Part shown: positions 1 to 5,484 of the stretch, in pieces
Layout of the letters: every line of letters begins with the position of its first letter
Numbering within the stretch: position 1 is the first letter of the stretch
Assembly (NCBI GenBank): GCA_945952355.1
Contig: CAMFIW010000199.1
Coordinates: 1 to 6,078, forward strand
DNA: 6,078 bases
Reading direction: 5' to 3'
From: an uncultured Phenylobacterium sp.
Lineage (GTDB): Bacteria > Pseudomonadota > Alphaproteobacteria > Caulobacterales > Caulobacteraceae
Notes under the pieces: generated by a model
The model's input: only the letters and a program-made list of their open reading frames with translations
Told to the model about the DNA's origin: nothing
Databases searched by the model: none
Translations under genes and position numbers: made by a program

Positions 1-1
1 G

Positions 2-241
2 GCTGAGCGCCAACAGCGCCCAGCTCGGCGCGACGTCCAGCGGACGCAGGTCGCGGCGCTGGGCCCAGGCGCTGGCCAAGGCTCCAGGGAACAGGGCGAC
101 GGTCGAGGAGGCGTTGGCGACGGTCGGCGCCAGGCCCATGAAGGACAGGGCCGGCAAGGCCACGAAGGTGCCGCCGCCCGCCACGGCGTTCATGGCGCCC
201 GCCAGGAAGCCGGCGGCCAGGAGCAGGGCGAGCGAGAGCAT
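2..241 (-). CDS. TauE/SafE family membrane permease, N-terminal part (runs off left edge)
   Basis: Eighty N-terminal residues of an integral membrane protein are visible; the rest lies beyond base 1. The first helix (residues 2-15, almost all Leu/Ala/Gly) runs into AGAMNAVAGGGT (residues 14-25), the hallmark N-terminal motif of the TauE/SafE (sulfite exporter TauE, DUF81) family. A second hydrophobic stretch covers residues 25-36, and SSTVALFPGA (45-54) matches the conserved segment of the next helix. A charged loop, QRRDLRP, follows at 61-67. Family members move sulfur-containing or organic anions across the inner membrane, but the substrate here cannot be told. ATG at 241 is chosen because it places the first helix at the N-terminus as is usual in the family. 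The frame stays open upstream, and a GTG at 325 would add 28 polar, Pro-rich residues. Neither start has a clear Shine-Dalgarno. The gene is divergent from the PhyH-family gene. Confidence 0.9.
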   Translation of the reverse strand, partial: MLSLALLLAAGFLAGAMNAVAGGGTFVALPALSFMGLAPTVANASSTVALFPGALASAWAQRRDLRPLDVAPSWALLALS

Positions 242-360
242 GGGCGCATAGGAAGGGGGCGCGGGGGCCGCGTCCAGGGTTCGCGGCGACGGTTCGACCG
301 AGATCGTAGTTGATCGCCGACGCACCCTGGCCCGAAATGGCGTCCGACAAGGAAGCGACC

Positions 361-366
361 AGGAGG
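361..366 (+). promoter_or_regulatory. Consensus Shine-Dalgarno deciding a GTG start
   Basis: AGGAGG at 361-366 is a perfect anti-16S match, separated by five bases from GTG at 372. It is the reason for taking this GTG as the start of the PhyH-family gene. Confidence 0.85.
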
Positions 367-371
367 CCGCC

Positions 372-1160
372 GTGACGGAGGACGAGGCCCGCCAAGCCAA
401 GGCGCAGCTGGAAGACGAGGGCTGGTGCGTCGTGCCGGACGTGCTGAGCCCGCAGGCGACCGCCGCGGCGCTGGACCGGCTGTGGGCGGCCTCGGCCGAG
501 AGCACGCGGCGCGGGACGCCGACCCACATCGCCTCGCTGGACCCCAACGCCCAGAACGTGCGGGTCTTCAACCTGATCGACCTCGACCCCCTGTTCCGCG
601 AGCTTGTGCAGCACCCGCTGGCGGTCGAGCTGGTGGCCGCCACCCTGGGCGGGGACTTCATGATCTCGAACTTCACGGCCAATATCGCGCGGCCGGGCAG
701 CCGGTCGATGGCGCTGCACTCCGACCAAGCGATCGTCGTGCCGGAGCCCTGGCACGCACCCTGGGCGATCAACATCATCTGGTGCCTGACCGACGTCAGG
801 TTCGAGAACGGGGCGACCCTGTTCCTGCCCGGCAGCCACCGGTTCACGCGCCAGGCCGAAGTGCCGGCCGACGCCCTGTCGCGGATGCGGCCGTTCGAGG
901 CCAAGGCCGGGTCGATCATCGCGATGGACGGGCGGCTCTGGCACACCTCGGGCGCCAACGTCACGGCCGACGAGGATCGCGCGCTGCTGTTCGCCTACTA
1001 CTCCGCGGCCTTCCTGCGGCCGCAGGTGAACTGGAATGCGGCCCTGTCCGAGGACGTGCAGGCGCAGACGCGGGGGTCGCTGCGCCATTGGCTAGGGCTG
1101 GATGCGAACGCCAATCTGGGGCTCGCGCCGAAGGTCTTCGCCGACGCTCCGAAGGCGTAA
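372..1160 (+). CDS. Phytanoyl-CoA dioxygenase (PhyH) family Fe(II)/2-oxoglutarate oxygenase
   Basis: A 262-residue soluble protein with no signal peptide, typical in length for bacterial PhyH-family enzymes. These use Fe(II), O2 and 2-oxoglutarate to hydroxylate a small-molecule substrate, giving succinate and CO2. The double-stranded beta-helix core holds the likely metal triad: His116 and Asp118 in LHSDQ, and distal His191 in LWHTSGAN. Arg203 in RALLFAYY is placed to bind the 2-oxoglutarate carboxylate. The family signature ENGATLFLPGSH sits at 145-156, and the N-terminal LEDEGWCVVPDVLS (13-26) is the usual opening of PhyH domains. All expected catalytic residues are present, so it should be active. 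The substrate is unknown: family members act on acyl-CoAs, ectoine, halogenated or secondary metabolites. The start is GTG with a consensus Shine-Dalgarno. It is divergent from the permease and convergent with the GlxA-type regulator, so it is probably monocistronic. Confidence 0.92.
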   Translation: MTEDEARQAKAQLEDEGWCVVPDVLSPQATAAALDRLWAASAESTRRGTPTHIASLDPNAQNVRVFNLIDLDPLFRELVQHPLAVELVAATLGGDFMISNFTANIARPGSRSMALHSDQAIVVPEPWHAPWAINIIWCLTDVRFENGATLFLPGSHRFTRQAEVPADALSRMRPFEAKAGSIIAMDGRLWHTSGANVTADEDRALLFAYYSAAFLRPQVNWNAALSEDVQAQTRGSLRHWLGLDANANLGLAPKVFADAPKA

Positions 1161-1174
1161 GGAGGAAGAATAGC

Positions 1175-1430
1175 AACCACGAACCACACGAACGACACGA
1201 ACGCGCTTGTGCTGGAGAAGCCCGCGCGGCTCGACCGCCAGGAAGGTCAGCCACGGAAAACACGGAAAGCACGGACGGCTTGCCTGAGCCTCAACAGATC
1301 GATTGGAGGCGCGCTTCGCGCGCTCTTGTCCGTGTCCGTCCGTGTTTTCCGTGGCTGGCCTTTCCGGCCGCCCAGCCGCCGTAGCCCCACCGACCCACCC
1401 CGTTCATGTGGGTTCGTGTGGTTCGTGGTT
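1175..1430. repeat. Nested inverted repeat of short CACGAA/CACGGA units between convergent genes
   Basis: The space between the PhyH stop and the regulator stop has no credible gene and is filled by a two-layer inverted repeat. The outer arms are perfect over 19 bp: AACCACGAACCACACGAAC at 1175-1193 and its reverse complement at 1412-1430. The similarity continues inward through about ten imperfect bases. The inner arms are also perfect over 19 bp: CAGCCACGGAAAACACGGA at 1248-1266 and its complement at 1339-1357. Each arm is itself a tandem of roughly 9-bp units, CCACACGAA-like outside and CACGGAAA-like inside. A 6-bp GCGCGC hairpin with a TTC loop sits at the centre (1309-1323). The element could fold into a long hairpin when transcribed from either side and may act as a bidirectional terminator. 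From memory, spurious translations such as NHEPHE and TENTEST from this kind of sequence recur in many bacterial genomes, which suggests a dispersed repeat family. Confidence 0.85.
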
Positions 1431-1443
1431 TCGCGAAACGACC

Positions 1444-2424
1444 TTAGCCGCGACCGAAGCGGGCTCTGTATTCGCCGGGGGTGACGCCGACGCGCTTCTG
1501 GAAGGCGCGATGGAGGCCGTCGAGGCTGCCGAAGCCGGAGCGATCGGCGACGCGGGCGAGCGGCCAGTCGGAGGTTTCCAGCAGGGCCTTGGCGCGGTCG
1601 ACGCGGGCCAGCTCGACGAAGGCGGCCGGGGTGACACCGGCGTCCTTGTGGAAGACGCGGCTGAAGGTGCGCTCGGTCATGCCGGCGCGGGCGGCGAGCG
1701 TCGGCAGGCTGAGGTCGCCGACCGGATCGGCGGTGATCTCGGTGATGAGCGCCTTGAGACGCGGCGTGGCCGAGGCCTGAACGTCGAGGCCGGCGGCGTA
1801 CTGGGTCTGCCCCCCCGGACGGCGCATGAAGAGGACCAGGTTTCGGGCGATGGCGAGGGCCGCCTCGGCCCCGAGGTCGGCCTCCACAAGGGACAGGCAC
1901 AGGTCGATCCCGGCCGTCACCCCAGCCGAGGTGTAGAAGGGCGGGTCGGCGACGAAGATGGCGTCAGGCTCCAGCCGGACCGCAGGGCGGAAGGCCCGCA
2001 TGTAGTCGCAGGCGCCCCAGTGGGTGGTGGCGCGCCGGCCGTCCAGCAGGCCCGCGGCGGCCAGGACGAAGGCGCCGGTGCAGACGCTGCCGACCCGGCG
2101 CGTCGTCTCCGCCCTCGCCCGCAGCCAGTCCAGAAGATCGGTGGGCTCCATGGCGCGTAGCCCTCCCTCGTCGCCGCCGCCGACCAGGATGGTGTCGAGG
2201 TCGTCGGGGAGGTCGGCAAGCGCAGTCGCGCCAGCGATCCGCAGGCCGGCGTTCGTGACGATCTCACCGCCGCCGGGGGAAGCCAGGATCACCTGGTAGG
2301 GCGCGGCATCCGAGCCGCGATTGGCCATGGAGAACACTTCCACCGGGCCTGCGATGTCGAGCGACTGGACGCCCTCGAAGCCGACGACGGCGATTTTGCG
2401 GGTGTGGGTGGGCAGCGAGGTCAT
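1444..2424 (-). CDS. GlxA-type transcriptional regulator (DJ-1/PfpI domain + AraC HTH)
   Basis: A 326-residue cytoplasmic regulator of the GlxA/FtrA type. Residues 9-185 form a DJ-1/PfpI (class I glutamine amidotransferase-like) domain opening with KIAVVGFEGVQSLDIAGPVEVF (10-31). The nucleophile-elbow cysteine is Cys115 in SVCTGAFVLAAAGLL, and TTHWGACDYM follows at 133-142. Residues 220-325 form an AraC DNA-binding domain: a first helix-turn-helix around LPTLAARAGMTERTFSRVF (240-258) and a second around VADRSGFGSLDGLHRAF (292-308), ending in the classic GVTPGEYR. In this family the DJ-1 domain usually senses a ligand rather than acting as an enzyme; known members respond to small amines or quaternary compounds, but the ligand here is unknown. 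ATG at 2424 places the conserved domain start at residue 9. No clear Shine-Dalgarno precedes it, and the frame is open further upstream only as a mirror of the opposite genes. It is divergent from the metallothionein-like ORF and probably acts on their shared promoter region. Confidence 0.93.
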   Translation of the reverse strand: MTSLPTHTRKIAVVGFEGVQSLDIAGPVEVFSMANRGSDAAPYQVILASPGGGEIVTNAGLRIAGATALADLPDDLDTILVGGGDEGGLRAMEPTDLLDWLRARAETTRRVGSVCTGAFVLAAAGLLDGRRATTHWGACDYMRAFRPAVRLEPDAIFVADPPFYTSAGVTAGIDLCLSLVEADLGAEAALAIARNLVLFMRRPGGQTQYAAGLDVQASATPRLKALITEITADPVGDLSLPTLAARAGMTERTFSRVFHKDAGVTPAAFVELARVDRAKALLETSDWPLARVADRSGFGSLDGLHRAFQKRVGVTPGEYRARFGRG

Positions 2425-2517
2425 GTGGCGTAATTTGCGGTATCTATGACATTTTCGCCATAGAGATTCGTATCTAGGGTCGCGCCATCGACAACCTCTC
2501 CTGAAAGGAAGACCCCG
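2425..2517. promoter_or_regulatory. Divergent promoter region with candidate operator repeats
   Basis: This 93-bp region lies between the GlxA-type regulator and the cysteine-rich ORF and is AT-richer than its surroundings. It holds a direct repeat GTATCTA (2440-2446 and 2470-2476), 30 bp apart or about three helical turns on the same face. It also holds an inverted repeat TCTATG/CATAGA (2443-2448 and 2459-2464) with a ten-base gap. Direct repeats spaced by whole turns are usual for AraC-family binding, and a divergent regulator commonly controls its neighbour, so these are candidate operators; that is inference. TATCTA at 2471-2476 could double as a -10 for the plus-strand genes, with a weak -35 (ATGACA, 2446-2451) at a long 19-base spacing. 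I find no strong consensus promoter on the minus strand. Confidence 0.45.
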
Positions 2518-2637
2518 ATGACCCCGACCTGCCCCTGCGAACCTTGCCAATGCCAACCCTGCACCTGCGGCTCGGCCTGCAAGTGCGGCGACGCGTGCGC
2601 CTGCAAATCCAAGGTCCTGGCCGCCAAGGCGGAGTGA
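2518..2637 (+). CDS. Small metallothionein-like cysteine-rich protein (39 aa)
   Basis: A 39-residue ORF below usual gene-calling cut-offs. Ten residues are Cys (5, 7, 10, 12, 15, 17, 21, 23, 27, 29), arranged as five CxC pairs spaced CxC-x2-CxC-x2-CxC-x3-CxC-x3-CxC, followed by a Cys-free tail KSKVLAAKAE. There is no His and no aromatic residue. This is the pattern of metallothioneins, small cytoplasmic proteins that bind Cu(I), Zn or Cd in thiolate clusters. It looks more like the compact CxC-rich copper metallothioneins than the larger His-containing cyanobacterial SmtA type. Support for a real gene: an AAGGAAG Shine-Dalgarno (2505-2511) six bases before ATG, G/C at most third positions, all Cys as TGC, and a strong hairpin directly after the stop. 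It is divergent from the GlxA-type regulator and 58 bp upstream of an exported DJ-1/PfpI protein, probably in the same transcript. The metal bound cannot be read from sequence. Confidence 0.8.
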   Translation: MTPTCPCEPCQCQPCTCGSACKCGDACACKSKVLAAKAE

Positions 2638-2643
2638 CCCCCG

Positions 2644-2673
2644 GCGAGCGCCCGGCTCCCCCCGGGCGCTCGC
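2644..2673 (+). terminator. Perfect 12-bp hairpin between the small ORF and the DJ-1/PfpI gene
   Basis: GCGAGCGCCCGG (2644-2655) pairs perfectly with CCGGGCGCTCGC (2662-2673) around a six-base CTCCCC loop, seven bases after the small ORF's stop. No T-tract follows, so it is not a classic intrinsic terminator. It may attenuate read-through into the downstream gene, or protect the 3' end of a short transcript so that the small protein is made in excess. The Shine-Dalgarno of the next gene lies 10 bp beyond it and is not sequestered. Confidence 0.65.
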
Positions 2674-2695
2674 GACACCCAATAGGAAGACAGCC

Positions 2696-3814
2696 ATGCG
2701 CCAGCTCGCCCTAACCGCCTCGGTGGTCGCCACCGCCCTCGTTCTCGGACAGCCGTCCCGGCCGCTGGCCGCGCCGGCCCCCATGGCCGCGGCGCCTGCC
2801 GCCGACAGGCTGAGCCTGCCGCCCCCGAAGGCCGGGCGCGGCCGGCCGCTGGTCGTCATCGTCGGCGGCGCCGCAGGCGCCGAGACCACGGACTATATCG
2901 TCCCCTACGCCGTGCTGGCGGAGTCGGGGGCCGCCGAGGTCCGCGCCTTGTCGACCGTTCCAGGGCCGATGAAGCTCATGCTGACCCTGAAGATCCAGCC
3001 GGACCAGACGACATCCGCCTTCGAGGCGTCCGAGCCGGAGGGCGCCGACGTCGTGATCGTCCCTGCCCAGATGAAGCCCAAGGATCCCCTCCTGATCGCT
3101 TTCGTCCAGCGCCAGGCGGCGAAAGGCGCGACCATCGTTTCGATCTGCGAGGGCGCGCGGGTGCTGGCCGAGGCCGGGCTGTTGCGCGGCAAGCGCGCCA
3201 CGACCCATTTCGCCTCGCTTGGCAAGTACGACAAGGCCTATCCGGACACCCGCTGGGTTCGCGACCGCCGCTATGTCCAGGACGGGCGGATCATTTCGAC
3301 GACCGGGGTGACGGCTTCCATTCCCGCCTCCCTGGCCCTGGTGGAAGCGATGGCCGGCCATGCCGAGGCCGTGGCGACCGCCCAGCGGCTTGGCGTGACA
3401 AGCTGGAGCGCGGCGCACCGGACGGCGGACTATCGGATCACCGCGGCGGACTATGCGAGCGGCCTGGCGGGGTACCTCGCCGTCTGGAGCCACGAGCGTG
3501 TCGAGGCGCCGCTGAACCCACGCGTCGACGAGATCGCCATAGCCCTGCAGACCGACGCCTGGCAGCGGACCTTCCGCAACAAGGTGGTGAGCACGGGCGC
3601 GGCGCCGGTACGCGGACGGCGCGGCCTGGTGTTCGTGCCGGAGGCCGCGCCCGCGAAAGGCGGCCACGTGCTGGCCCTGAAGGCCGGGCCGCCGGCGCCG
3701 CAGCTCGACGCCGCGCTCGCCGACATTCGCCGACGCTACGGAGAAGGGGCCGCGCGGCTGGCGCGGATCGGGCTGGAGTACGATGCGCCGGGGCGGGTCA
3801 CAGCGAGCCGCTAG
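2696..3814 (+). CDS. Exported DJ-1/PfpI family protein
   Basis: A 372-residue protein with an N-terminal signal sequence: Arg2, a hydrophobic core at about 4-18, then an Ala/Pro-rich stretch with possible cleavage between residues 25 and 36. It should therefore act in the periplasm. Residues 51-225 form a DJ-1/PfpI domain: PLVVIVGG opens the fold, DVVIVPAQ is at 118-125, and the nucleophile-elbow Cys151 is in SICEGARVLAEAGLL with TTHF following at 169-172. Residues 148-171 match 17 of 24 positions in the neighbouring regulator's domain, so the two share this core, but there is no AraC domain here. The C-terminal part (about 230-372) has no domain I recognise; it includes SHERVEAPLNPRVDEIA (265-281). 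The start is supported by AGGAAG six bases upstream of ATG. Known DJ-1/PfpI members are glyoxalases, isonitrile hydratases, proteases or ligand sensors; no activity can be assigned. It lies 58 bp after the metallothionein-like ORF. Confidence 0.88.
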   Translation: MRQLALTASVVATALVLGQPSRPLAAPAPMAAAPAADRLSLPPPKAGRGRPLVVIVGGAAGAETTDYIVPYAVLAESGAAEVRALSTVPGPMKLMLTLKIQPDQTTSAFEASEPEGADVVIVPAQMKPKDPLLIAFVQRQAAKGATIVSICEGARVLAEAGLLRGKRATTHFASLGKYDKAYPDTRWVRDRRYVQDGRIISTTGVTASIPASLALVEAMAGHAEAVATAQRLGVTSWSAAHRTADYRITAADYASGLAGYLAVWSHERVEAPLNPRVDEIAIALQTDAWQRTFRNKVVSTGAAPVRGRRGLVFVPEAAPAKGGHVLALKAGPPAPQLDAALADIRRRYGEGAARLARIGLEYDAPGRVTASR

Positions 3815-3827
3815 GCCCACTCCTCAT

Positions 3828-3858
3828 CGTCATGGCCGGGCCTGTCCCGGCCATGACG
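3828..3858. repeat. REP-type palindrome / bidirectional terminator
   Basis: CGTCATGGCCGGG (3828-3840) pairs perfectly over 13 bp with CCCGGCCATGACG (3846-3858) around a CCTGT loop. It sits between the stops of two convergent genes (3814 and 3875), where it could end transcription from both sides, though there is no T-run. From memory, this CATGGCCGGG-loop-CCCGGCCATG palindrome is one of the commonest dispersed intergenic repeats in alphaproteobacteria, so a REP-like element is the preferred reading. Confidence 0.8.
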
Positions 3859-3874
3859 TCCTGGGGTGGGACGT

Positions 3875-4984
3875 TTACGCCCTCAACCCCTTTTCCCAGG
3901 CTTCCGCGGCCGGCTTCGGGCGGCCCTGGGCGTCGAAGAGGAGGGGCGTGTCGGCGGCGTTCTCGCGTTTCAGCCAGCTGTCGGGGTCGCGCAGGCCCCA
4001 GTGGGTGAAGGCGAAGCGCTGGCGGGCCGGCAGGCCGGAGAAGGCGTCGGCGGCCTCGCCGTAGAGACGGGCCTGCTTGGCCTCGAGGTCGGCGCGGTCC
4101 TTGATCAGGCCCTTCGCGCGGACGATCGAAACATCCATCTCCGAGACGTGGACCAGCAGCCCAAGGCTCGCCAGGTCGCGGATGGCGGTGGTCAGGACGC
4201 CGGGCGTGAGGTCGGCGGCGACATGGGTCTGGGTCCCGACGCCGGTGAGCGGGGCGCCGGCCTTCAGCAGGGCCTCGGCGAGCTTCAGGAACGTCGCGCG
4301 CTTGGCCGGCAGGCTCTCCAGATTGTAGTCGTTGAGGAACAGGGGCGCGTCGGCGTCGGCCTCGCGGGCGGCCTTGTAGGCGATGACCATGTGGTCGAGC
4401 TTGCCCAGCGTCTGGCTCCACAGGCTGTCGCGCCAGCCGTTCCCGTCCTCGGCCACCGCCTCGTTGACCACGTCCCAGCCGCAGGCGATCCCGCGATAAC
4501 GGGAGACGACGTTCCCGACATAGGCGCGATAGGCCTCGGCGAAGCGGTCGGGCGTGGGCGCCAGGCGCTCGAAGGCCACCGGCTTCTGGGCGTACCAGAC
4601 CAGGGTGTGGCCGAAGAGGCGGAGGCCGCGGTTGCGGGCGAAAGCGGCGATGGCGTCGGGCGCGTCCCACCGGTAGGTCCCGTCGTCGCCGCAGATGTAT
4701 TCCATCTTCATCTCCCACTCGGCGGTGAGCTGGGAGGCCTGGGTCGCGACCAGATTGGCGAAGGCCGGGTCCGTGAGCTGGGAAGCCTGCACGCAGGTCC
4801 CGACGGGGAAGGCCGCGACCGACTTCAGCGGCGGGATATCGACGGGCGTATGAGCGTCGGCCTTGCGATTGCAGCCGGCCAGGGCGAAGGCGCCGGCGAC
4901 CACCGCGCGCCGACTAAGTGGTGCTCCCCCGTTGGAGGAGCTGGCGTTCGCCAGCGGCGAATGGCTGAGGGGGTTGAAACCCAC
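3875..4984 (-). CDS. GH10 endo-1,4-beta-xylanase with Tat/lipoprotein signal; start uncertain
   Basis: A glycoside hydrolase family 10 enzyme, which cleaves beta-1,4-xylan with retention. Numbering from GTG 4984 (369 aa): the acid/base is Glu175 in WDVVNEA and the nucleophile Glu282 in HVSEMDVS. Predicted -1 subsite residues are Lys93 (EMKME), His126 (GHTLVW), Asn174, Gln252 and His254 (TQTH), and Trp329 (THWG). LFLNDYNLE at 215-223 is also typical. The usual WHSQ reads WYAQ (130-133). LSRRAVVAGAFALAGC (23-38) combines a twin-arginine motif with a perfect lipobox ending at Cys38, so a Tat-exported, membrane-anchored lipoprotein is predicted. The start is a problem: no ATG, GTG or TTG lies just before the twin arginine. 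GTG 4984 is the nearest in-frame start that keeps it and lies inside a repeat element; GTG 4903 would remove both arginines. The only export signal is well formed, so 4984 is tentative. It follows fliJ on the same strand, with no obvious link to flagella. Confidence 0.85.
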   Translation of the reverse strand: MGFNPLSHSPLANASSSNGGAPLSRRAVVAGAFALAGCNRKADAHTPVDIPPLKSVAAFPVGTCVQASQLTDPAFANLVATQASQLTAEWEMKMEYICGDDGTYRWDAPDAIAAFARNRGLRLFGHTLVWYAQKPVAFERLAPTPDRFAEAYRAYVGNVVSRYRGIACGWDVVNEAVAEDGNGWRDSLWSQTLGKLDHMVIAYKAAREADADAPLFLNDYNLESLPAKRATFLKLAEALLKAGAPLTGVGTQTHVAADLTPGVLTTAIRDLASLGLLVHVSEMDVSIVRAKGLIKDRADLEAKQARLYGEAADAFSGLPARQRFAFTHWGLRDPDSWLKRENAADTPLLFDAQGRPKPAAEAWEKGLRA

Positions 4985-5051
4985 TCCGCCCTGCCCTTCA
5001 GCCCCCTCCGTCTCGTGGCTCCGCCACGATCCACCTCCCCCAACGGGGGAG
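4924..5051. repeat. 128-bp palindromic repeat element (two inverted REP-like units)
   Basis: The ends are perfect 12-bp inverted repeats: CTCCCCCGTTGG (4924-4935) and CCAACGGGGGAG (5040-5051). Inside are GCTGGCG-TT-CGCCAGC (4940-4955) and CGTGGC-TCC-GCCACG (5014-5028). The two halves carry GAGGGGGT and GCCCCCTC blocks in opposite sense, so the element looks like two REP-like units placed head to head, as in a BIME or small MITE. No transposase is present. From memory, 'CCTCCCCCAACGGGGGAGG' plus a short hairpin is a recurrent intergenic sequence in Caulobacterales and Rhizobiales. It lies between fliJ and the xylanase and overlaps the inferred 5' end of the xylanase gene. Confidence 0.75.
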
Positions 5052-5067
5052 GACCTTGGACGTTGGC

Positions 5068-5484
5068 TCACCGACCGCCGCCGGAGGCGCGGCGGAGGCC
5101 GAGTTCGTCGAAGGCGGCGGCCTCCTGGCGGGCCTGCTCCTTGACCCTGGCCAGGCGGATGTTCTCGGCCACCTGCTCGTATTTCTTCTGCTCCTCGAAG
5201 GCCTGGGCGAGCGCGTCGCGGGCGCCGGCCTCCTCCAGCAGGATGCGGTCGATCTCCGCCTGAGCGTTGGCCTTGCGCGCCTTGAGCCCGTCCAGATAGC
5301 CGAGCTGGTACCAGCCGGCCTCGGCGTCGTAGCGGGCGTGGGCCGCCTCGGCCTCGCCCTCGGCGTCGAGGAGGACCCGCTTCATCTCGGCCTGGGCGCG
5401 GCGTTCGACGATCTCGTTGAGGCGCTTCTGCAGCGTCTCGACCTCGTAGCCCGAGAGCTTGATCAAACTGTCGGCCCAGCTCAT
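5068..5484 (-). CDS. fliJ: Flagellar export chaperone/stalk protein FliJ
   Basis: A 138-residue, almost entirely alpha-helical protein of the usual FliJ length. It lacks Cys, has few Pro, and shows heptad-like charged segments throughout, as in [20 protein letters not shown] (10-29) and [20 protein letters not shown] (97-116), consistent with the FliJ antiparallel coiled coil. FliJ docks in the FliI hexamer like the gamma subunit of F1-ATPase and couples ATP hydrolysis to the flagellar type III export gate (FlhA). The assignment rests largely on context, since FliJ diverges quickly: its ATG overlaps the fliI stop in an ATGA junction (5481-5484), implying translational coupling. GAAGG lies four bases upstream as a Shine-Dalgarno. 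The last residues (RRASGGGR) are a loose basic tail. Confidence 0.88.
   Translation of the reverse strand: MSWADSLIKLSGYEVETLQKRLNEIVERRAQAEMKRVLLDAEGEAEAAHARYDAEAGWYQLGYLDGLKARKANAQAEIDRILLEEAGARDALAQAFEEQKKYEQVAENIRLARVKEQARQEAAAFDELGLRRASGGGR

Noticed and set aside
242..371. Possible strong promoter between the permease and the PhyH-family gene
   Set aside because: Apart from the Shine-Dalgarno at 361-366 I see no -10/-35 pair or operator-like repeat good enough to report.
1175..1280. Short tandem units resembling a tiny CRISPR array
   Set aside because: Units are about 9 bp and contiguous, with no spacers of uniform length and a mirrored copy on the other side; this is a repeat element, not CRISPR.
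425..1384. Long plus-strand ORF overlapping the PhyH-family gene
   Set aside because: Arg/Ala/Gly-rich out-of-frame translation of the PhyH gene that runs on into the repeat (NHEPHE, TENTEST stretches); no domain.
1303..2160. Plus-strand ORF of 285 codons antisense to the regulator
   Set aside because: A high-GC antisense shadow of a gene with full domain support; no ribosome site and no recognisable motif.
2425..2889. In-frame N-terminal extension of the GlxA-type regulator by 155 codons
   Set aside because: It would overlap the whole divergent promoter, the cysteine-rich ORF and the 5' end of the DJ-1 gene; the residues look like a GC-rich mirror frame, and the family normally starts with the KIAVVGF strand.
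3798..4718. Minus-strand 306-codon ORF overlapping the xylanase
   Set aside because: Arg/Pro-rich out-of-frame reading of the GH10 gene that also reads through the REP palindrome; no domain.
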